DNA from: Ignavibacteria bacterium
GTDB lineage: Bacteria > Bacteroidota > Ignavibacteria > Tepidaquicellales > Tepidaquicellaceae
Direction: 5' to 3'
DNA length: 64,000 bases
NCBI GenBank assembly: GCA_041649015.1
Contig: JBAZNU010000001.1
Location: 62,001 to 126,000 of the forward strand
This document shows positions 25,021 to 32,322 of this stretch, piece after piece. The stretch's first letter is position 1. Each line of letters begins with the position of its first letter. Below the pieces are notes generated by a model. It was not told the DNA's origin. It ran no database searches and saw only the letters and a list, made by a program, of their open reading frames with translations. The position numbers were made by a program, and so were the translations under genes.

Positions 25021-26217
25021 TTATGGATTATTCAATTTGTAAACAAACCCCGCATAAACAGCCGCACATTCGCTCAGATGCTCAACTGGAGAATTTTCAT
25101 TCGGCATGTGTGCAAGTACTTCATTGCCGGGACCAAGACCAATACAAGGAATGCCATGCATGCCGGCAATAGCAACACCGTTAGTGCTGAAAGTCCATTT
25201 ATCAACTTTTGGTTTACGTTTAAGAACATTCTCATAAGCAAAGACTGCATCCTGCAGGAATAAAGAGTTCTCTGAAATTTTCCATGTCGGATAATATTTC
25301 TCTGTCGGATATACAAGTCCGGTGAATGCTTTCTCTTCATACATCAGAACTTCGACTTCCGCATCGGGATACCCTGCGAGTTTTGCGGCTTCTTTTACTT
25401 CTGCAACTGCAGATTCTTTCGTCTCGCCGTAAGTCAACCGCCTGTCAAGCTGTATGCTCGCTGCATCGGGCACGGCACACTGTGAAGGAGAATTGAAGAA
25501 TACCTGCGTTACACAAACAGAACCCTTGCCGAGAAAATCATCGTACGCAAGTCGTTCATTTAACTTTTCTATTTCAAGTGCTATGCGGGATATTTTGTAT
25601 ATTGCATTATCGCCCCTTTCGGGAGCTGAACCATGACAGGAAAAACCTTTTATCTTCACCAGAATTTCCATTCTGCCTCTATGACCGCGGTATAGATTCA
25701 TGTTCGTCGGTTCAGTAATCACAACTACTTCAGGTTTAATATTATCTTCTTTGATAATATACTGCCAGCATAGCCCGTCACAGTCTTCTTCCATTACAGT
25801 TCCCGTGAAATAAATAGTGCAATCTTTGTTAAGCCCGAGTTCTTTTATAAGCTTTCCTGCATATACCATCGATGCCATTCCGCCTTTCTGGTCAACCGAA
25901 CCGCGTCCCCAGACTTTGCCGTCTTCTATCTTTGGCGTGAATGGGTCGAAGTTCCATAATGACATCTCACCGGGATAAACAGTATCTATATGAGCATCAA
26001 ACGCTATAATCTTCTTTCCATTTCCGATTCTTCCTATAACGTTTCCGAGTCCGTCTATTTTAACCTCATCAAATCCTTCTTTAATCATCTTAGCTTTGAT
26101 AAGTTCTATCACATCTTTTTCTTTTCCCGAAAAGGATGGAGTTCTTATTAAATCGCATAGAAATTCAGCAGTATCTTTTTCAAGCTCTTTTGCTCTCTTA
26201 TAAATCTTATCGTACAT
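25021..26217 (-). CDS. ygeY: YgeY-type M20 peptidase-like hydrolase
   Basis: A 398-residue M20-family zinc hydrolase. Metal and catalytic residues are visible in FDAHIDTVYPG (His-x-Asp), VWGRGSVDQKGGMASMVY (bridging Asp), VMEEDCDGL (Glu base and ligand), EPTNMNLY and the C-terminal GPGNEVLAHMPNE (His ligand). SAPERGDNAIYKISRIALE and SPSQCAVPDAAS are marks of the YgeY subgroup, which is linked by location to the purine/selenium-type locus. It probably cleaves an amide bond in a late ring-opened purine intermediate; the substrate is inferred. It is operon-embedded, with gaps of 1 and 3 bp. Confidence 0.9.
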   Translation of the reverse strand: MYDKIYKRAKELEKDTAEFLCDLIRTPSFSGKEKDVIELIKAKMIKEGFDEVKIDGLGNVIGRIGNGKKIIAFDAHIDTVYPGEMSLWNFDPFTPKIEDGKVWGRGSVDQKGGMASMVYAGKLIKELGLNKDCTIYFTGTVMEEDCDGLCWQYIIKEDNIKPEVVVITEPTNMNLYRGHRGRMEILVKIKGFSCHGSAPERGDNAIYKISRIALEIEKLNERLAYDDFLGKGSVCVTQVFFNSPSQCAVPDAASIQLDRRLTYGETKESAVAEVKEAAKLAGYPDAEVEVLMYEEKAFTGLVYPTEKYYPTWKISENSLFLQDAVFAYENVLKRKPKVDKWTFSTNGVAIAGMHGIPCIGLGPGNEVLAHMPNENSPVEHLSECAAVYAGFVYKLNNP

Positions 26218-26220
26218 TAT

Positions 26221-27549
26221 TTAAAACCTTTCCCAGAGTTTAACTGTTAGTTCTCTTGATTTAGCCGAAGCTTCTTCTTCGTTTACATCAATCTTTAATA
26301 CTTTATTTTCCATTAACACCTTTCCGTTTGCAATAGTTGTATCAACAATCGATTGTGATATACCAAATATGATATGTCCTAAATAAGTTGTTTCGTCAAG
26401 AGGCGTTGGCGGATAATAATCAATAAGTACTATATCTGCCGCTGCATTTTCCTCGATTGCTCCGAGCGGGATATTCCAGTACCGTGCAGCAATTTTCCTG
26501 TTATTATTCAGAAGTGTATTTGCTGTCTCCATGAATCCGCACGTGGGATTATTATTCCTTAAATGCTGCGCCCATAATGCAACGCGCAAAGATTCTGTCA
26601 TGCGAACTGTCATAGCGTCCGTGCCAAGTCCGACAAGAATACCTTTTTCCTGCATCTTTATTATATCCGCTATACCAACAGCATTGTTCAAATTTGACTG
26701 TGGATTATGAACAACCGCAGTACCATTCTCTGCAAGTATATCCATCTCTTTATCGTCAATATGAACGCAATGAATCGCAAGACTCTTATTGCCCATAATA
26801 CCAAACTTATCGAGACGTTCGACAACTCGCATTCCAAAATTCTTTACGTTGAAATCTTCGTCAGATTGCGCTTCGGCAACGTGGACATGAAAACCCGTGT
26901 TAAGGTCATTTCCAAGCGTTGATGCTTTTTCTAACGTCTTATCGCTAAGCGTAAAAGCCGCATGAAGACCGAACATTGCTTTTAGCTGCTCGTCATTATT
27001 CTTCTGACACTGTTTAATGAACTCTGTGTTCTCTTCAAGACCATCTTCAGCAATCTTCTCGCCGTCACGGTCTGAGACCTCATAGCATAGCGAAGCACGA
27101 AGACCCGTTTCCTTTACTGCTTTGGCTATAAGATTAAGCGAACCCCTCGCTGAAAAAGGACTTGCATGGTGGTCGATTAAAGTCGTTGTCCCGTGCTTTA
27201 CCGCGTTGATAGCCATTATCAAAGCGCTGAAGTAATTTGTATCTGCGTCAAGCTTTTTATCAAGCCGCCACCAGAGGTTTTGCAAAACCTCGTTGAAATT
27301 CTTTGAAGGATTTGCTTTGCCAAGCCCGCGGACAAGCGTGCTGTAAAAATGCATGTGAGCATTAATGAATCCTGGCATTACAACCTTGCCGTGTGTATCT
27401 ATTACTTTATCGTATTTATCGGTAAAGTTTTTCGACTCACCTATCTTTTTTACTCTTTCACCCTCTATTAGTATTGAATGATTATAGAGTACTTTCGGAT
27501 TTTCACCGAGAGTTATTATTATACCGTTTTTTATTAATATTGTGTTCAA
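26221..27549 (-). CDS. ssnA: SsnA-type aminohydrolase
   Basis: A 442-residue amidohydrolase-superfamily protein. HMHFYSTLVRGL supplies the first metal-binding His pair, TTTLIDHHASP follows, and GFHVHVAEAQSDED, HCVHIDDKE and GLGTDAMTVRMTE supply the remaining ligands. SsnA is the aminohydrolase of the E. coli-type anaerobic urate/purine locus, expected to remove an exocyclic amino group or open a ring. The start is TTG at 27549, as no ATG fits and the N-terminus is family-typical. It lies 13 bp after the DPD-like gene and 3 bp before ygeY. Confidence 0.9.
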   Translation of the reverse strand: MNTILIKNGIIITLGENPKVLYNHSILIEGERVKKIGESKNFTDKYDKVIDTHGKVVMPGFINAHMHFYSTLVRGLGKANPSKNFNEVLQNLWWRLDKKLDADTNYFSALIMAINAVKHGTTTLIDHHASPFSARGSLNLIAKAVKETGLRASLCYEVSDRDGEKIAEDGLEENTEFIKQCQKNNDEQLKAMFGLHAAFTLSDKTLEKASTLGNDLNTGFHVHVAEAQSDEDFNVKNFGMRVVERLDKFGIMGNKSLAIHCVHIDDKEMDILAENGTAVVHNPQSNLNNAVGIADIIKMQEKGILVGLGTDAMTVRMTESLRVALWAQHLRNNNPTCGFMETANTLLNNNRKIAARYWNIPLGAIEENAAADIVLIDYYPPTPLDETTYLGHIIFGISQSIVDTTIANGKVLMENKVLKIDVNEEEASAKSRELTVKLWERF

Positions 27550-27562
27550 TGTTTTTGTTTAT

Positions 27563-30055
27563 TTATGCTTCGTTTAAGACATTCATTTCCTCTTCTGTTC
27601 TTCCCCTCATGAACAGGGCTCCCGCAAAGCACTTCTGAACGCAGATGGAACACCCTATGCACCGTGAAGCATCGGTAACAGGTATTTTCTTATTATCGAG
27701 TTCGATTGCAAGGTACGGACATCTTTGACAGTTCCCGCAATGCTCGCATAAGTCTTTGTTCACCGCCGAAATCTTCTTTACAGGGGAAAGCTCCATGAAA
27801 CCGGTTATTGGGTTCGGAAATGCATAACCAATAAGTTCAGAAACAGAATTCAATCCACGCTCTTTTAGAAGATAACTTAACCCTGAATTCAAATCATCAA
27901 TAATTCCATATCCGTATTTCATTACTATTGTACAAAATTGTACTGTCTTTGCACCAAGTGCTAAAAAGTCCGCTGCTGCTTTGTAATCCATCGGTCCGCC
28001 GTTTCCGGAGACTGTTATGCCGTGACGCGCAACGTTCGCAAGTGTAAGATTGCTTATAGGTATTACTCCCTCGCCCGATAAACCAACTACTACTCCTTCT
28101 TCCCAATTTTCTTTGCTGCCTTTTCTGAATGAAAGTGCAGGGAATGTATTTGCAAGAGTAACGCCTGCTTTTTTATCCGGGTATCTTTCAAACACTTCCT
28201 TTATAGCAGCCATGATTGGATAAATAGAAGTAACAGCAGCAGTGAGTTTAAACAGCTTCGGGATATCGGGTTTGCTGATTTGCATAACCCAGTCAATAAT
28301 CTTTGCCGTAAGTTCTGCATCCTGCGATACGATATCACCCTTCGTACCGTCGCCGCCCTGCGGACAGGAAAGGCTGTATTCGATTCCCATAACGCCCGAT
28401 TCTTCAAGCTTGCGTGTGTTTGATTGCCATACTTTCATGTCATCTTCATCGTTTCCCGTTACGGGTCCGCCTGTTGAGGCAAGTGTCAACCTGTCGGGAT
28501 ACTCGGCAACAAGTTTTTTGATTTCACCGCATACTCTGTCTAACGGATGTCCGGAGACGTTATCGCAGTTGCCGTATGTTGATTGTGTTACGGCAAACAT
28601 ATACTCGGCTGGAATGTGTATGTCAACATTATCGAATGCTGTCTTCATCACACCGCCTGCCCATCCTGCTTCGTATGCTTTCTTCATCTGCTCATACCCG
28701 TCGCTCGGTGGAGCGGCAGAAAGTAGAAATGGTGATAATATTTTTCTGCCAAAGAAATCAGTCCCAAGCGAAACTGGCTGTAAATTTTTTCCGGCAAGTT
28801 CTACCCTGCTCTTTACATTCTTTTTAATTACAGGTTTTGGTGTATTGAATACATAAGAATCTACTTTAACGGCTGTATTCTTGCCCGCAGCAACGCTCTC
28901 TACTACAGTTGTCGGTCCGTTTACCATATCGCCTGCAAAGAAAACGCCCTTCTTCTTTGACGGCTTTATTGATGATTTACTCCCAACCGATATTATAACA
29001 ACATCGAACTTTCTTGTCTGCGGATTTGCATTCTTATCGGATTTCATCTTTGCGGGATGAAACTTCTCTCCCTTAGGCAATATAACTTTAGATGTCTTGA
29101 GCGATTTTATTTTCTTAACTTTTCCTTTTGACGCACCGCTGATAGAATCAACTTTTGTTCTTCCCGTTATTTCAATTCCGTATTCAAGAATAAGGTCACG
29201 CTCATGCTTGGTCAAAGGCATTTCATCAAACTTCTCTAAGCATATCAATTCTACGCTCTGTGCTCCGCATAACTTTGCAGTTACGGCAGCGTCAACGGCT
29301 ATCGCACCCCCGCCGACAACCGCAGCTCTCATTCCTTTTATATTCAGCGACTTGTGATTTTCAAGATATTCAATCCAATGATAAGCAAAATCCTCGCCCT
29401 TAATATTAAGTCTGTTTTCAACATCCAGTCCTGAACTTACTACTACTGCGTCATACTCGGCAAGCAGCTCTTCGGGCTGTACTACATTCGCATTAAAAAT
29501 AAAATTTATATCACCAAGTTGTTTTAGAAATTCTATATCAGAATGTAAAACGTTTTTATCGAGACGAATTTCAGGAATAAGATTGCACATGCCACCGGGC
29601 TTTTTGTCCTTCTCAAATACATCAACCTGATACCCTTTCTGGGCAAGCACCGAACAGGCACCAAGTCCCGCAGGACCTGAACCCACGACAGCCACCTTTT
29701 TCCCGTTTGAAGGTGCAAGTTTAAAATCAGGCATCATACTAATTTCTTTTGCCTTCTTAATAATAGTCGCCTGAACGGGCGGTATGCTTACAGCATTATC
29801 AAAAGTCCTGTGCACGCATGCTTTCATACAGTGGTAATCGGGACAAACATACCCGCAAATACCGCCGAGGGGATTGCTGCCCATAATAATTGCTGCAGAA
29901 CGCTGAAAATCCTGAGGTAATCCTCTCTTTGCAGCCATAATAAAATCAGCCGGGGAACAGTCAACGGGGCACGCTTCCTTGCAAGGTTTTTCCTCGCAAA
30001 ATTCGCACCGGGAAAACTCTGACCTTAGCTGAGCATCTGTCAAGAAATTTTGCAT
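27563..30055 (-). CDS. Fused dihydropyrimidine-dehydrogenase-like flavoprotein (YgfK role)
   Basis: An 830-residue fusion in the order of mammalian DPD. First comes an N-terminal GltD-like domain with two [4Fe-4S] sites (CEFCEEKPCKEACPVDC and CGYVCPDYHCMKACV). Then follow FAD (VVGSGPAGLGA) and NADPH (VVGGGAIAVDAA) Rossmann sites, a TIM-barrel FMN domain (LSCPQGGDGTKG, then TVSGNGGP), and a C-terminal ferredoxin pair (CEHCGNCQRCPY and CIGCSICVQKC). E. coli YgfK has the barrel first, so this is a rearranged counterpart. The DPD catalytic Cys after SCPHG is not seen (the region reads GDIVSQD), and the NLSCP Asn is Ser. Start ATG at 30055 chosen over an upstream in-frame TTG. It is the first operon gene. 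Confidence 0.85.
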   Translation of the reverse strand: MQNFLTDAQLRSEFSRCEFCEEKPCKEACPVDCSPADFIMAAKRGLPQDFQRSAAIIMGSNPLGGICGYVCPDYHCMKACVHRTFDNAVSIPPVQATIIKKAKEISMMPDFKLAPSNGKKVAVVGSGPAGLGACSVLAQKGYQVDVFEKDKKPGGMCNLIPEIRLDKNVLHSDIEFLKQLGDINFIFNANVVQPEELLAEYDAVVVSSGLDVENRLNIKGEDFAYHWIEYLENHKSLNIKGMRAAVVGGGAIAVDAAVTAKLCGAQSVELICLEKFDEMPLTKHERDLILEYGIEITGRTKVDSISGASKGKVKKIKSLKTSKVILPKGEKFHPAKMKSDKNANPQTRKFDVVIISVGSKSSIKPSKKKGVFFAGDMVNGPTTVVESVAAGKNTAVKVDSYVFNTPKPVIKKNVKSRVELAGKNLQPVSLGTDFFGRKILSPFLLSAAPPSDGYEQMKKAYEAGWAGGVMKTAFDNVDIHIPAEYMFAVTQSTYGNCDNVSGHPLDRVCGEIKKLVAEYPDRLTLASTGGPVTGNDEDDMKVWQSNTRKLEESGVMGIEYSLSCPQGGDGTKGDIVSQDAELTAKIIDWVMQISKPDIPKLFKLTAAVTSIYPIMAAIKEVFERYPDKKAGVTLANTFPALSFRKGSKENWEEGVVVGLSGEGVIPISNLTLANVARHGITVSGNGGPMDYKAAADFLALGAKTVQFCTIVMKYGYGIIDDLNSGLSYLLKERGLNSVSELIGYAFPNPITGFMELSPVKKISAVNKDLCEHCGNCQRCPYLAIELDNKKIPVTDASRCIGCSICVQKCFAGALFMRGRTEEEMNVLNEA

Positions 30056-30140
30056 AAATGAGTTTAATTTATACAAGTTACAACTATCTAAACTGATTTT
30101 AAATGCAAAAATCCTAATGTCTCCAGCTCATCCTGTTCAT

Positions 30141-30339
30141 CTGTACGCTATATGCTGTACGATTGTTCTTCTGTACACTGTACGCCTGTTCTTCTATACG
30201 CTGAACACTTGCTCTTTTGTCCGCTGTACGCTATCCGCTGAACGCAATCTCTTCTCTCTTCTGTCCGCTGTACGCTGTACGCTTAACGCAATCTCTTCTC
30301 TCTTCTGTCCGCTGAACGCTGTACGCTGTACGCTGTCTC
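30141..30339 (+). repeat. Heptamer (CTGTACG-type) tandem tract with 44-bp higher-order unit
   Basis: About 200 bp in which CTGTACG, CTGAACG, CTATCCG and CTTAACG recur back to back. Two 44-bp units lie at 30245-30288 and 30289-30332; the first 23 bases of each are identical, followed by three heptamers each. A more degenerate third copy precedes them. It begins 86 bp upstream of the purine operon start codon. Confidence 0.9.
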
Positions 30340-30494
30340 TAATGTCGGTAGCAAACAATCAGCCAAACTAAAAAGAATGCCGTTAGGTATTCCATGTGAT
30401 TTTATATTCCCATCATCCAAAATAACAACGTCTCTTCTGTGCTCTAAAATATTGCCGTTGCCTTTAGGCCTGCCTTTTGGCTCAAGATCTGAGC

Positions 30495-30529
30495 TATCAA
30501 CTGACAACCAACAACTATCAACTAACTTG
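30495..30529 (+). repeat. CAAC heptamer array, five units
   Basis: Five consecutive 7-mers: TATCAAC, TGACAAC, CAACAAC, TATCAAC, TAACTTG. The period is exact. Confidence 0.8.
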
Positions 30530-30880
30530 CTCCCTTCATTATTAATCACAACATTTTTCGAAATTGTGCCACGAAAATTCTCAATTCTAAAATATTTTTT
30601 CCCTTAAAAAAATCTTTTTCTTAAAATAAATCCCTGTATCTCCTGTCTTTTATAATCCGTACAAAAAAATCGACAAAAATACGCCGTGTCCAGGTTTTGG
30701 TTTTTATTGTGATTAATAATGAAAGGAGTATGTAAAATATGTTGATAAAAATTTCTCTGTTATTTTTTAAGTTTCAAATCCCCGAAAATGCTCAAAAATT
30801 GCACTTTCATTTTTTCTTAATCTTTCGGTCATCTTGTACTCAGATTGGTCTTAAATTGGTCTTGAAATATTTTTCGCTAT

Positions 30881-30908
30881 TCACAGCTTACAACTCACAA
30901 CTCACTGT
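30881..30908 (+). repeat. CAAC heptamer array, four units
   Basis: TCACAGC, TTACAAC, TCACAAC, TCACTGT. Same period and core as the arrays at 30495 and 31049. Confidence 0.7.
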
Positions 30909-31048
30909 TTATTCGTTCTTTGTAGAAGAATCACCGCGGAGAACATCCCAGCTTGTTGGGACAGCTGAAAGTTGTAGATTCGTCATGGCGAATTCAATTA
31001 TGTAACACAAGTTTCTTTCTTACTTAACGGTATTATTGTCGTGGGGGC

Positions 31049-31076
31049 TATCAACTAACAACTGACAACTACTTGA
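31049..31076 (+). repeat. CAAC heptamer array overlapping a T9SS gene stop codon
   Basis: TATCAAC, TAACAAC, TGACAAC, TACTTGA. The last two units cover the stop (31069-31071) and final codons of the T9SS propeller gene, so the array forms the end of that gene. Confidence 0.75.
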
Positions 31077-32307
31077 TAAGTATCATTTTTCTCGTCTCGC
31101 TGAACTTTCCTGCTGTCAACTTATAAAGATACACGCCGCTGTTGAGTGCCGAGCCATCGAATGTTGCTTCGTACGTTCCCGGCTGAAGTCTTTCGTTTAC
31201 AAGTGTTTGAACTTCTCTGCCCATCACATCGTAAATTTTTAGTGTTACTACTGAATTCTGACTTCTAACTTCTGGCTTCTGAATATCAAACCTGATAACT
31301 GTTCTCGGATTAAACGGATTCGGATAGTTTTGCGAAAGTGAATATTCTGATGGTATTTCTGTGCTGATATTTGGGATGCCGGTGATTTCCGATAGGGATC
31401 GGCGCCAGACGTCATAAGTTCCGGCAAAGACGTAGTTGTTTGCAATGAGAAATGTATAGACGCTTGGGATTGGATTCCAACCCTGATTTATTTGAATCCA
31501 GCTTACGCCGTTATTTGTGGAGAGCCAGGCGCCCGAACTAACATAGCAGCCTGCAAATATATTATTTTCGCTAATTGCAAGAGTATAAACATATTGATTA
31601 TTCAAAGCAGTTTGCGTCCAGCTTAAGCCGTTATTTGTGGAGAGCCAGACGCCGCTGGGATTAGGATAATCATGTGTTCCTGCAAAGATATTATTTCCGC
31701 TTATAGCAAGGGAAAGAACTGATTTATTACTCAAAGCAGTTAGCGTCCAGTTTGAGCCGTTATTTGTTGAGAGATAGACGCCCCCTGAACCAAGAGGGAA
31801 ATCATATGCCCCCGCAAGTATATTATTTCCGCTTATGGCTAGGGAAGGAACAGTTTTATTATTCAAAGCAGTTTGAGTCCAGGTAGAGCCGCTATTTGTG
31901 GAGATATAGACACCATTATCATTAGTCCCCGCAAAGATATTATTTCCACTTATGGCAAAGGAAAGAACCCATTGATCATTTAAAGCCGTTTGCGTCCAGG
32001 TTGTGCCGTTATTTGTGGAGAGATAGACACCATTATATGTCCCTGCAAAGATATTATTTTCGCTTGTAACAAGGGAAAGAACAGATTTATCATTCAAAGC
32101 AGCTTGCGACCAGTTTTGTCCGTTGTTCGTGGAAAGATATATGCCTTGAAAAGGGGGATTACTAGAATAAGAACATCCTGCAAAGATATTATTTCCACTT
32201 ATGGCAAGAGAAGTTACCGAACAGTTAGATATGCCAGTACCTTGCACCCACTGCCCACTTGCATTCATAGCTGCGAGCATTGTTAATATGACAATGAGTT
32301 TTTTCAT
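31069..32307 (-). CDS. T9SS-exported seven-repeat beta-propeller protein
   Basis: A 412-residue secreted protein. A Sec signal (MKKLIVILTMLAAMNASGQ) is followed by seven repeats of about 40-45 residues with the pattern LAISGNNIFAGT...GVYLSTNNGxxWTQTALN, suiting a seven-bladed propeller with Asp-box-like turns. The C-terminal ~95 residues are a type A T9SS sorting domain (EYSLSQNYPNPFNPRT, DVMGREVQTLVNE, ending KMILIK), so the protein is probably exported and anchored or released at the outer surface. The coding DNA of the repeats is nearly identical between blades. The sorting-domain DNA is almost the same as in the next gene. A heptamer tract lies at 31253-31280. The partner or ligand is unknown. 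Confidence 0.85.
   Translation of the reverse strand: MKKLIVILTMLAAMNASGQWVQGTGISNCSVTSLAISGNNIFAGCSYSSNPPFQGIYLSTNNGQNWSQAALNDKSVLSLVTSENNIFAGTYNGVYLSTNNGTTWTQTALNDQWVLSFAISGNNIFAGTNDNGVYISTNSGSTWTQTALNNKTVPSLAISGNNILAGAYDFPLGSGGVYLSTNNGSNWTLTALSNKSVLSLAISGNNIFAGTHDYPNPSGVWLSTNNGLSWTQTALNNQYVYTLAISENNIFAGCYVSSGAWLSTNNGVSWIQINQGWNPIPSVYTFLIANNYVFAGTYDVWRRSLSEITGIPNISTEIPSEYSLSQNYPNPFNPRTVIRFDIQKPEVRSQNSVVTLKIYDVMGREVQTLVNERLQPGTYEATFDGSALNSGVYLYKLTAGKFSETRKMILIK
31253..31280 (-). repeat. Heptamer tract in T9SS sorting domain (4 units)
   Basis: On the coding strand the units are AGAAGCC, AGAAGTT, AGAAGTC, AGAATTC. They encode part of QKPEVRSQNS. The tract is in frame, unlike the three-unit tract at 9707. 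Confidence 0.85.
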
Positions 32308-32322
32308 AGTCTGATAATAGAA

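Larger units (their letters stand above)
30056..31068. other. 1-kb repeat-rich noncoding region
   Basis: No convincing gene is present. The region holds a 7-bp-period tract at 30141-30339, two CAAC-type heptamer arrays at 30495-30529 and 30881-30908, and part of a third running into the T9SS gene stop at 31049-31076. Near 30675-30720 is a stretch resembling 7822-7865 on the other strand. A minus-strand frame across about 30370-30490 reads GRPKGNGNILEHRRD and continues for some 20 residues; it could be a gene remnant, but nothing was recognised. The purine operon promoter should lie between 30055 and the heptamer tract. Confidence 0.6.

Noticed and set aside
30141..30339. Repeats considered as a CRISPR array
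   Set aside because: Units are 7 bp with no spacer pattern and no cas genes; higher-order 44-bp copies are contiguous.
30117..30371. Open frame of about 84 codons over the heptamer tract
   Set aside because: It is a by-product of the 7-bp repeats in low-complexity DNA, lacks an RBS and has no coding-like composition.
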